A stretch of DNA of 5,442 bases, taken from Candidatus Competibacteraceae bacterium. GTDB taxonomy: Bacteria; Pseudomonadota; Gammaproteobacteria; Competibacterales; Competibacteraceae. Shown one piece after another: positions 1 to 5,110 of the stretch; within the stretch, counting starts at the first letter, position 1, and the number at the start of each line of letters is the position of its first letter. A program made the position numbers and the translations under genes. The notes below the pieces were generated by a model. It saw only the letters and a list, made by a program, of their open reading frames with translations. It had not been told where the DNA came from and did not search any database. Where the stretch lies: assembly GCA_020445045.1 (NCBI GenBank), contig JAGRHI010000242.1, positions 1 to 5,442 of the forward strand, in the 5' to 3' direction.

Positions 1-16
1 CGCTATGCGGGTGGCG

Positions 17-38
17 CGTGACTTAGGATCCGTGACTT
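17..38. repeat. 8-bp direct repeat CGTGACTT, period 14
   Basis: CGTGACTT occurs at 17-24 and again at 31-38, so the two copies start 14 bases apart. A short hairpin follows immediately. The combination looks like part of a dispersed intergenic repeat or the end of a small non-autonomous element, but only one copy is visible in the window. The repeat is seen; its nature is a guess. Confidence 0.35.
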
Positions 39-43
39 TCCGC

Positions 44-70
44 CCCTACCTTGCGATAGGGTTGGTTTTT
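44..70 (+). terminator. Weak hairpin with T-rich tail
   Basis: CCCTA (44-48) pairs with TAGGG (57-61) across an 8-base loop. The stem is followed by TTGGTTTTT at 62-70. It could be a weak rho-independent terminator for a plus-strand gene ending left of the window. The stem is only 5 bp and the T tract is interrupted, so it could equally be part of the repeat structure at 17-38. Confidence 0.3.
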
Positions 71-170
71 AACACTAAAAATCGTAAGACGATATGTATC
101 ACAAAAATACCATTATTTAAATAAGTAATTTTGTTTGCAGAGTATTATTTTCCCTAATTCGACAGTTGAC

Positions 171-186
171 GAGGCGAACAAGCCTC
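171..186. other. Small perfect stem-loop
   Basis: GAGGC (171-175) and GCCTC (182-186) form a perfect 5-bp stem around a 6-base loop. It sits just past the metallopeptidase gene on the minus strand and at the end of the doubtful frame that stops at 185-187. No T tract follows it on the minus strand, so it is not a convincing intrinsic terminator. It may slow RNA decay or have no function. Confidence 0.25.
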
Positions 187-466
187 ACAAAAACCCCTTC
201 AACGGCTCCGGTATCCGGTCTCGCTCCAGGACGACCACCCGATCTAGCCCCGGCTCCAGTTCCCGAGCGCGGATGCCGCGCCGTTGGAAAACGGTTGACC
301 TTTGCCGATGACTGATCTCGGCCGAGGTGACTCCATCCTGATCCGTATTGCATCGATCCGCCGACGAGTCACCGTATCGGATAACTTTGAAGCACGGTGC
401 GATTGGGGGTTGCCAGATGGTAAGTCCGGGATTCCTCTTCAAGATAGTCATACAGTTCGGACGCAT
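185..466 (-). pseudogene. Doubtful 93-residue frame, possible gene remnant
   Basis: This minus-strand frame runs from an ATG at 466 to TGA at 185-187 and overlaps the end of the metallopeptidase gene by 98 bases in another frame. The overlapping half is probably a shadow. The other half, 185 to about 290, has roughly three-quarters G or C at third codon positions by hand count, clearly more than the metallopeptidase frame. It reads as plausible protein (for example GLDRVVVLERDRIPEPLKGF at the end). I do not recognise it. It may be the tail of a decayed gene, an extension of the metallopeptidase lost by frameshift, or chance. I see no ribosome binding site that would support expression. Confidence 0.2.
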
Positions 467-1085
467 AGCGCAGCAGACGAGCTTGGCACATCACACACGT
501 GCCATGAAACACGCTGTAACCCTCCGCGTAGAATTCATACGGACCACGCAGTTCATGGCCCTCTCGGGTACTCGGATTGGCAAAAGTCAATTCTCGTCGT
601 GGTAGACGGGCTCGGTAGCGCTCCATCATCTGCCGCAAGGACAATCGGCCTCGCCCTCGTAGCGCTTGCGAGGCGAATGGGGAGCGTTGTCGGGCCAAAC
701 GACCGACCGCCGCCCGTCGTTGGGATTCAGGCAGGCTATCGAGCGGCCTTAAATCCCGGGCCGGATCGTTACGCACATCGTCCCAGGCATGGGCCAATTC
801 ATGGCGAAGATGGTTTACCGTCAAGGAGTCCAAATGGAAACGAATGACTCGGATCGGTGGTAGGTAGGCCGCCGGCGAGGAGAGCGCATCCACTTCGACG
901 ATCCCTCGAAATTCCGGTGGCACGGAGTGCGGATGGGGCCAAAATCGTACGCCCGCGCTATTCATCCGTTCCAATTGACTCAGCGAGAAGGCTTCCAAAG
1001 CTTGGGTCAGTTGCTGTTGGACTTCTGGTGAAAGAGGTGGACTGATTCCTCGTTGCATGTTGCTGATTATTCGTTCCCGAGACAT
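369..1085 (-). CDS. Putative anthrax-lethal-factor-like (ATLF) zinc metallopeptidase
   Basis: The 238-residue protein has a gluzincin-type zinc site: HELAHAWDD at residues 95-103 (His95 and His99 as ligands, Glu96 as catalytic base) and EFYAEGYSVFH at 184-194, where Glu184 would be the third ligand. Both motifs closely match the lethal factor catalytic domain (HEFGHAVDD and EFFAEAFRLMH), so a related peptidase is likely; the substrate is unknown. I see no Tyr seven residues before Glu184, where lethal factor has its catalytic Tyr; Tyr183 or Tyr186 might substitute. A CxxC pair (197/200) follows the motif. There is no signal peptide or membrane segment, so it is cytosolic or exported by a leaderless route. 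The ATG at 1085 is chosen because AGGAG lies 6 bases upstream; a TTG at 1124 would add 13 residues without a good site. Third-position GC is only about half in the C-terminal part, which hints at horizontal origin. Start and fold are fairly sure, role is not. Confidence 0.72.
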   Translation of the reverse strand: MSRERIISNMQRGISPPLSPEVQQQLTQALEAFSLSQLERMNSAGVRFWPHPHSVPPEFRGIVEVDALSSPAAYLPPIRVIRFHLDSLTVNHLRHELAHAWDDVRNDPARDLRPLDSLPESQRRAAVGRLARQRSPFASQALRGRGRLSLRQMMERYRARLPRRELTFANPSTREGHELRGPYEFYAEGYSVFHGTCVMCQARLLRYASELYDYLEEESRTYHLATPNRTVLQSYPIR

Positions 1086-1203
1086 GCTCCGCTCCTCACT
1101 GAAAGTAACCCTCGAATTAACCAATCATCTCCATATTCCCAATACCGCGAGTGGTCTTGGTTATTGAATCATGAGACTGAGTAAAAAAGTCAAGGGCATG
1201 CCG
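1086..1203. other. Intergenic gap between metallopeptidase and enoyl-CoA hydratase genes
   Basis: These 118 bases separate two same-strand genes. No convincing terminator for the upstream enoyl-CoA hydratase gene is visible. The gap is long enough for the metallopeptidase to have its own promoter, but the best candidate I found (TTGACT at 1193-1188 on the minus strand, then TTCAAT after 19 bases) is weak. The metallopeptidase ribosome binding site (AGGAG) lies at the left end of the gap. Confidence 0.4.
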
Positions 1204-1986
1204 TCAGCGGTTATAGCGCGGCGGGCGTTTCTCCACGAAGGCGTGCAAACCTTCCAGCCCATCGGCGTGGCCGGCGCAGGCGGCCAACCCGCGCCGCTCG
1301 CGTTCCAGTTGCGCTTCCCAGGCGCTATCGAAGGCATCGGTCAGCAAGGTCTTGACGTGGCCGAAGGTGTGCAGGGATTTCTGGGCAAGGGTTCGCGCCA
1401 TTTCCAGCGCGACATCCAGCAGTTGCGGGTCTGGAACCACTCGGGTGACCAAGCCCCAGGCCAGGGCCTGTTCGGCGGCAATCGGCTCGTCGAAGGCGGC
1501 GATTTCCAAGGCGCGGGCCAATCCGACCAGCCTCGGTAAGGTGAAGGTCCCGCCAGCGTCGATACAGAGCGCATTGCTGGTGAAGCCCTGCTTGAGCCGC
1601 GCCGATTCCGCCATGACGCGAAAATCGCAGGCCAGCGCCAGGGAAAAACCGCCGCCGGCCGCCACCCCGTTGAGGGCGGCGATCACCGGCTTGCGCAACC
1701 GGCGAATTTCGGTCACGCAGACGTGGACATGGGTGGCCAGTTCGTGGAATGCCGCCGCCGGCCCATGCGGATGGGCCAGCACGAACTTGATGTCGCCGCC
1801 CGCCGAAAAAGCCGCGCCACCGCCGGTGATGATGACGCCGTGAATCGCCGGGTCGGCTCCAAGATCCAGCAAGGCTCGGGTCAGCGCTTGCGCGGTCTCG
1901 ATATTCAAGGCGTTATAGGACTTCGGCCGGTTCAGGGTCAGTTGGGCGATGGCGTCGTGCCTCGTCACCAGAACGACATCATTCAT
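1204..1986 (-). CDS. Enoyl-CoA hydratase/isomerase (crotonase) family protein
   Basis: This is a 260-residue single-domain crotonase, the usual family length, acting on acyl-CoA thioesters in the cytoplasm. It shows NRPKSYNAL (19-27), the oxyanion-hole segment SAGGDI (61-66), and GVAAGGGFSLALACD (107-121), whose Gly-rich turn supplies the second oxyanion NH. The position equal to Glu144 of rat enoyl-CoA hydratase is Ser115, while the Glu164 position is Asp143 within DAGGTFTLPR. One carboxylate at that second site is the pattern of isomerases such as PaaG, not classical hydratases, so double-bond isomerisation is the better guess; substrate unknown. The ATG at 1986 has AGGAG 8 bases upstream, and reading further upstream in this frame enters ada. 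It starts 28 bp after ada on the same strand, so co-transcription is likely although no shared pathway is obvious. Confidence 0.88.
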   Translation of the reverse strand: MNDVVLVTRHDAIAQLTLNRPKSYNALNIETAQALTRALLDLGADPAIHGVIITGGGAAFSAGGDIKFVLAHPHGPAAAFHELATHVHVCVTEIRRLRKPVIAALNGVAAGGGFSLALACDFRVMAESARLKQGFTSNALCIDAGGTFTLPRLVGLARALEIAAFDEPIAAEQALAWGLVTRVVPDPQLLDVALEMARTLAQKSLHTFGHVKTLLTDAFDSAWEAQLERERRGLAACAGHADGLEGLHAFVEKRPPRYNR

Positions 1987-2014
1987 GCCGCGTTCTCCTG
2001 GATGAAGGTGGAAA

Positions 2015-3121
2015 TCAGGAGGCCGTCTCCGGCCGGGAATCCGCCGGCGTGTCCCGCCGCGCGGCCTCGCGATCCAGCAGCGCTTGCTTGCGCCGGAGAT
2101 CCCAGCGGTAGCCGCCCAGCCCTCCATCGCCTCGCACGATGCGATGGCAGGGGATGAGGACGGCGACCGGATTCGAAGCGCAGGCTCGGGCCACGGCGCG
2201 CGCCGCCGCGGGCTTACCGATGTTTCGGGCGATTTCGGCATAGCTGGCGGTCGAGCCGGCCGGAATCGCTTGCAGCGCCCGCCACACGCGCCACTGGAAT
2301 GCCGTGCCTCGAATGTCGAGCGGCAGATCGAGCGCGCGCCCCGGCTCGTCGAGGGCGACCAATACCCTTTCCATCCACCCGGCAAGTTCGGGGTCGTCAC
2401 CCTGAAGTTCGGCGGCGGGAAAGCGCGCGGCGAGCCGCTCTCGCAACCGGTCGGGACCGTCGTCGAATTCGATGGCGCAGATGCCCCGTCCCGTGGCCGC
2501 CACCAACATCCAGCCGAGATCGCATCGCACCATCGCATGGCGAATGCACTGCCCCACCCCACCCTTGCCGTACTCGGCGGGCGTCATGCCGAGATGACCG
2601 GCGGCGTTTTGGTAGCAGCGGCTGCTGGACCCGAAGCCCGCTTCGTACATGGCCTGGGTAACGCTCCGCTCTTCGCGCAGGCTTTCTTGAAATCGCCGTG
2701 CCCTGTGCGCCATGGCGTAAGCCTTGGGGGTAACGCCGACCGTTTCCTTGAAGAGCCGCTGGAAATGGAACGGACTGAAACCCATCGTTGCGGCCAATGC
2801 CGCCAAAGGCGGCGATTCCTCGGCTTCCTCGATGATCCGGCAGGCCCGCGCCATCGTTTCGGGTATCGGCGAGGGATTCGATGGCTGTTGCGGATGGCAG
2901 CGCCGGCATGCTCGATAGCCGGCGTGTTCGGCATCGGCCCAAGTCAGGAAGAATTCGACGTTGCGCCGGTTCGGCCGGCGGGCGGAACAGTGGGGACGAC
3001 AATACACGCCGGTGGTCTTCACGGCGTAGAAGAACGCGCCGTCGGCCTGTCGATTGCGTTGGACCAAGGCGTTCCAACGTTGATCGTTGGTTTCGAATAC
3101 TGGCTCGGTTGCCTGTTGCAT
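2015..3121 (-). CDS. ada: Ada: methylated-DNA methyltransferase and AraC-type activator
   Basis: Ada repairs methyl phosphotriesters and O6-methylguanine by irreversible transfer to its own cysteines and activates the adaptive response to alkylation. The 368-residue protein (E. coli Ada 354) has all three parts. The N-terminal zinc/methyl-acceptor domain has Cys41, Cys45, Cys72 and Cys75, with the same spacing as Cys38/42/69/72 of E. coli. The AraC DNA-binding domain spans about 90-185, with two helix-turn-helix units and the typical MGFSPFHFQRLFK segment. The alkyltransferase domain (about 195-352) carries the active site PCHR with Cys325, preceded by the helix-turn-helix SYAEIARNIGKPAAARAV. 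Two adjacent ATGs exist (3124 and 3121); the second is 6 bases from AGGAG and is preferred. A longer ATG at 3229 would add 36 residues not typical of Ada. I saw no clear Ada box upstream. All key residues are present, so it should be functional. Confidence 0.96.
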   Translation of the reverse strand: MQQATEPVFETNDQRWNALVQRNRQADGAFFYAVKTTGVYCRPHCSARRPNRRNVEFFLTWADAEHAGYRACRRCHPQQPSNPSPIPETMARACRIIEEAEESPPLAALAATMGFSPFHFQRLFKETVGVTPKAYAMAHRARRFQESLREERSVTQAMYEAGFGSSSRCYQNAAGHLGMTPAEYGKGGVGQCIRHAMVRCDLGWMLVAATGRGICAIEFDDGPDRLRERLAARFPAAELQGDDPELAGWMERVLVALDEPGRALDLPLDIRGTAFQWRVWRALQAIPAGSTASYAEIARNIGKPAAARAVARACASNPVAVLIPCHRIVRGDGGLGGYRWDLRRKQALLDREAARRDTPADSRPETAS

Positions 3122-3231
3122 CATCTTCTCCTGGCCTTGTCGCTTGATCAACGAGACCGATCCTAGCCACTCCGCCATATCGCTCGCTATCCGATTGTTG
3201 CGACCAAATTCGAGCGATCGATTCGACACGC

Positions 3232-3247
3232 AACCAAGAAGTTGGTT
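3232..3247. promoter_or_regulatory. Perfect 6-4-6 dyad AACCAA-GAAG-TTGGTT
   Basis: AACCAA (3232-3237) and TTGGTT (3242-3247) are exact reverse complements around a 4-base spacer. The centre is about 186 bases upstream of the inferred sigma-54 start site, within the usual range for enhancer-binding proteins, and about 120 bases upstream of the ada start. It could bind the sigma-54 activator or serve ada. The dyad is seen; the binding role is inferred. Confidence 0.35.
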
Positions 3248-3345
3248 AGATAAAAACGATTTTCTTTTTTTATTTGATTTTTACAAACTATTTTCCAGCC
3301 GGAGAGGCACTGCAAACCGCGACACCAAACCGAATACTGCATGAA

Positions 3346-3358
3346 TATTTCATTGATA
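3346..3358 (-). promoter_or_regulatory. Possible IHF site
   Basis: Read on the plus strand, TATTTCATTGATA matches YAANNNNTTGATW, the reverse complement of the IHF consensus, with one mismatch. It lies between the upstream dyad and the sigma-54 promoter in AT-rich DNA, where IHF often bends DNA to bring the activator to the polymerase. It overlaps the second dyad. Such short matches arise easily in AT-rich sequence. Confidence 0.25.
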
Positions 3359-3367
3359 ATCATCAAT
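3352..3367. promoter_or_regulatory. 6-4-6 dyad ATTGAT-AATC-ATCAAT
   Basis: ATTGAT (3352-3357) and ATCAAT (3362-3367) are exact inverted repeats with a 4-base spacer, the same geometry as the dyad at 3232 but a different sequence. The centre is about 66 bases upstream of the inferred transcription start. It could be a second activator site, a site for another regulator, or part of an IHF-bent region. AT-richness raises the odds of chance. Confidence 0.3.
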
Positions 3368-3399
3368 ATAAAAATAAATCACCCTGCCATTATAAAATT

Positions 3400-3415
3400 T
3401 GGCATGTCTTCTGCT
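3400..3415 (+). promoter_or_regulatory. Sigma-54 (-24/-12) promoter of the peptide gene
   Basis: TGGCATG-TCTT-CTGCT matches the sigma-54 consensus TGGCACG-N4-TTGCW at every defined position except two (T for C at the sixth base, C for T before TGC). The invariant GG (3401-3402) and GC (3413-3414) are exactly 10 bases apart. A T precedes the element, as preferred. Counting the GC cytosine as -12 puts the transcription start near 3426, giving a leader RNA of about 46 bases before the ATG at 3472. A gene for a sigma-54 activator lies 0.3 kb beyond the peptide gene, which makes this promoter very likely real. Confidence 0.82.
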
Positions 3416-3458
3416 TTATCCAGGTCGTACAGCAACACAAAGTTTCCCAACCCTTTGA

Positions 3459-3464
3459 AGAGGA
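3459..3464 (+). promoter_or_regulatory. Ribosome binding site that decides the peptide start
   Basis: AGAGGA ends at 3464. The ATG at 3466 is only one base away, too close for normal initiation, whereas the ATG at 3472 is 7 bases away. This favours the second ATG. The choice changes the leader by only two residues (Met-Thr). Confidence 0.65.
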
Positions 3465-3471
3465 CATGACC

Positions 3472-3732
3472 ATGACCACCATCACCATTCAAGACCTGAA
3501 CCTGGGCAAAACCCTCGACCGTCAAGCCATGGCTAAACTGAGCGGCGGCTATACCTACACCGGTTCGAGCACCTATAACGGTTCCTGGAGCTTCGTCAGC
3601 TCCTGGAAGCAGAACGGCGGCTTCAAGACCATCGGCTTCATCAAGTACAAGGTCGATAAGCTGCACAAAAAGTACCAGCGCACCCAGACCAAGATCGATC
3701 ATTACGAGCAGTTGACGGTGGTGATCGGCTAA
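3472..3732 (+). CDS. Double-glycine leader peptide, bacteriocin-like or signalling
   Basis: This 86-residue precursor has a 26-residue leader ending LSGG. The leader has hydrophobic residues at -4 (Leu23), -7 (Met20) and -12 (Leu15) relative to the cleavage point, the classic pattern recognised by C39 peptidase domains of peptide exporters. The predicted mature part is 60 residues, starts at Tyr27, and has no cysteine. Its first third is rich in Tyr, Ser, Thr, Gly and Trp (YTYTGSSTYNGSW), and its second half is basic (KYKVDKLHKKYQR), with about nine Lys/Arg against three Asp/Glu. It is probably secreted by the HlyB-type exporter encoded at the right edge. Without cysteine a lanthipeptide or disulfide-stabilised bacteriocin is unlikely; an unmodified bacteriocin, adhesin-like peptide or signal is possible. 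It is expressed from the sigma-54 promoter at 3400 and ends at a strong terminator. Another GG (49-50) lacks a leader-like context. The ATG at 3466 is an alternative start. I do not recognise a named family. Confidence 0.85.
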   Translation: MTTITIQDLNLGKTLDRQAMAKLSGGYTYTGSSTYNGSWSFVSSWKQNGGFKTIGFIKYKVDKLHKKYQRTQTKIDHYEQLTVVIG

Positions 3733-3747
3733 GGCCAGCACCCTCGC

Positions 3748-3787
3748 AAAAACCAGTGGAGGCCATCAGACCTCCGCTGGTTTTTTT
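3748..3787. terminator. Bidirectional rho-independent terminator
   Basis: Bases 3748-3762 (five A, then CCAGTGGAGG) pair with 3771-3787 (CCTCCGCTGG, then seven T) around an 8-base loop. The GC-rich stem core has a single G-U wobble. It has a T tract on the plus strand and, through the opposing A run, a T tract on the minus strand. It therefore serves both the peptide gene ending at 3732 and the convergent activator gene whose TAA stop (3788-3786) lies in its edge. It isolates two convergent units. Confidence 0.92.
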
Positions 3788-5069
3788 ACGTCTTCTTGGG
3801 GCGAAACGCCTTGGCGCTCAAACCGTGCTTTTTCAGCAAGGTCTGCAAATGGGAACGGTTCATCCCCTGGCGGCGCGCCAGTTCCACCGCCCGCCCGTTC
3901 ACTTCCCGCAGTCCTTGTTCGAGAAAGCGTTTTTCCGCCGCGTCGCCGGCCGTTTTCTTGACCTCGCTCAGCGACAGGGGCGCCTCGGATTCGAGCGGCG
4001 CATCCGCCGACGGGCGAACGCTGGGCGGGTTGCTTCGCAGGGCGTCCGGCAGGTGAGAGAGATCGGCGGTATCGCCGGCCAGACAGGACATGCGGAAAAT
4101 CAAGTTGTGTAATTCACGGATATTGCCCGGAAACCCATAGTCGAGCAAAAATTGCCGCAGCCGTGGACTCAGCCTGAGCGGACTTCGGCCCAATCTTTCC
4201 GCCGCCGCGTCGCAGAAAAAATCGATCAGCAACGGGATCTCGTCCCGGCGTTCCCGCAAGGGCGGCACGGTGACTTCGATCACGCTCAACCGATAGTACA
4301 AATCCTCCCGGAACTGGCCTGTTCCCACCATGGCCAACAGGTCGCGGTTGGTGGCGGCGACGATGCGCGCGTCGACCTTGATCGGGCTGTCGGAACCGAC
4401 CCGCTGAATTTCCTGGGATTGCAGTACCCGCAACAACTTGACTTGGCCCGACAAGGGCAATTCGCCGATCTCGTCCAGAAAGATCGTGCCGAGATTGGCG
4501 CTTTCGAATTTGCCCTTGCGATCGCTGGCCGCTCCAGTGAATGCCCCTTTCTTATGACCGAACAACTCCGATTCCACCAGATTTTCCGGTATGGCGCCGC
4601 AGTTGACGGAAACGAACGGCCCCTGATTACGCCGACCGTTGGTATGCACCACCTTGGCCAGCAGTTCCTTGCCGGTGCCGCTCTCGCCGCGAACCAGCAC
4701 CGGCAGATCGGTGGGTGCGGCCTTTTCGGCGATTTCCAGGGTTTCCAACAGCTTGGGATTGTCCCCGAATACCCCGTCGAAGGCGAATTCCCGCTCCAGC
4801 AACGCCGCGCGTCGTTGCTCCGCCGTGAGCGCCGGCTCGGGTCGCGGCGGCCGCAAATCCTCCAGGGCGGCGGCGGACTGGACAAAGCGCTCCCGGCGCG
4901 ACAGGCTCATCACGTCCTCGCGGAGCGCGTTGCACTGTCCCAGCAAGCGCTGGATCTCCTCGCGTTCCAGCTGCGTGGCCCAACGCAGCGTGGAGCGCAG
5001 GATTTCGATCTTTTCCAGCAGGTCGCCGTAAGCGGGCGTGGTCGACTGGCCGAAGGTGAAGGGTCTCAT
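3786..5069 (-). CDS. Sigma-54-dependent transcriptional activator without a sensory domain
   Basis: This 427-residue bacterial enhancer-binding protein uses ATP to open promoters bound by sigma-54 polymerase. The AAA+ domain (about 95-325) has Walker A GESGTGKE (128-135), the sigma-54-contacting loop GAFTGA (175-180), Walker B IFLDEIGE (196-203), sensor AATNRD (238-243), the arginine-finger region FREDLYYRL (253-261) and GFPGNIREL (312-320). A Fis-type helix-turn-helix closes the protein (about 390-417). Residues 15-95 look like charged helices, possibly a coiled coil, with no recognisable receiver, GAF or PAS domain. Activity may therefore be set by a partner protein, as PspA does for PspF. 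The ATG at 5069 is the first start after an in-frame stop, but I see no clear ribosome binding site, so translation may be weak or coupled to the exporter gene 41 bp upstream. The nearest target is the sigma-54 promoter at 3400. Confidence 0.93.
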   Translation of the reverse strand: MRPFTFGQSTTPAYGDLLEKIEILRSTLRWATQLEREEIQRLLGQCNALREDVMSLSRRERFVQSAAALEDLRPPRPEPALTAEQRRAALLEREFAFDGVFGDNPKLLETLEIAEKAAPTDLPVLVRGESGTGKELLAKVVHTNGRRNQGPFVSVNCGAIPENLVESELFGHKKGAFTGAASDRKGKFESANLGTIFLDEIGELPLSGQVKLLRVLQSQEIQRVGSDSPIKVDARIVAATNRDLLAMVGTGQFREDLYYRLSVIEVTVPPLRERRDEIPLLIDFFCDAAAERLGRSPLRLSPRLRQFLLDYGFPGNIRELHNLIFRMSCLAGDTADLSHLPDALRSNPPSVRPSADAPLESEAPLSLSEVKKTAGDAAEKRFLEQGLREVNGRAVELARRQGMNRSHLQTLLKKHGLSAKAFRPKKT

Positions 5070-5110
5070 CGTCGATAACCGGAATCAGGATCGCCGGAAT
5101 CGTGGCGGTC

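Larger units (their letters stand above)
1..368. other. Left-edge stretch without a confident gene
   Basis: I see no well-supported gene here. Bases 1-60 are GC-rich and hold a short direct repeat and a hairpin. Bases 61-170 are clearly AT-rich, with runs of A and T, and look like intergenic DNA. Bases 171-186 form a small stem-loop. Bases 185-368 are GC-rich again and contain a minus-strand frame that looks partly coding (separate entry). The minus-strand metallopeptidase gene ends at 369. In the plus direction the first bases could be the tail of a gene from the left (a frame reading RYAGGA then TGA at 19-21), but six residues cannot support a call. Confidence 0.5.
3122..3471. other. AT-rich divergent intergenic regulatory region
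   Basis: This ~350-bp region lies between the divergently transcribed ada and the double-glycine peptide gene. Bases 3122-3240 are mixed in composition; from about 3245 to 3400 the DNA is strikingly AT-rich, unlike the genes on both sides. It contains two 6-4-6 inverted repeats, a possible IHF-like site, a strong sigma-54 promoter and the peptide ribosome binding site (separate entries). I found no confident sigma-70 promoter for ada. ACCAA also recurs at 3203, 3234 and 3324, which may be chance. Confidence 0.6.

Noticed and set aside
484..504. Sigma-54-like TGGCAC and inverted repeat GGCAC/GTGCC
   Set aside because: The GC doublet is not at the required spacing, and the sequence lies inside the metallopeptidase codons for the CxxC segment.
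302..847. Plus-strand frame of 181 codons
   Set aside because: It lies antisense to the metallopeptidase gene, which has recognisable zinc motifs and a good ribosome binding site; this frame shows no domain-like sequence.
1163..1193. Sigma-70 promoter for the metallopeptidase (TTGACT, 19 bases, TTCAAT, minus strand)
   Set aside because: The spacing is too long and the -10 box weak; it is not better than chance in this AT-rich gap.
1987..2562. Upstream extension of the enoyl-CoA hydratase frame into ada
   Set aside because: The added residues are out-of-frame ada, low in complexity, and the ATG at 1986 has its own AGGAG and begins the standard crotonase fold.
2084..3166. Plus-strand frame of 360 codons
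   Set aside because: It is the antisense shadow of ada, whose cysteines and helix-turn-helix motifs are all intact on the minus strand. Long antisense frames are common in GC-rich genes.
3274..3471. Longer start for the peptide gene
   Set aside because: It would include the sigma-54 promoter in coding sequence, has AT-rich non-coding composition, and displaces the double-glycine leader from the N-terminus.
4152..5078. Plus-strand frame of 308 codons
   Set aside because: It is antisense to the sigma-54 activator, which has every family motif; the plus-strand translation is Gln/Arg-rich and resembles nothing.
5079..5101. Direct repeat CCGGAATC at 5079 and 5094 between exporter and activator
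   Set aside because: It is two 8-base copies only, in a 41-base gap within a probable operon; too little to call an operator.
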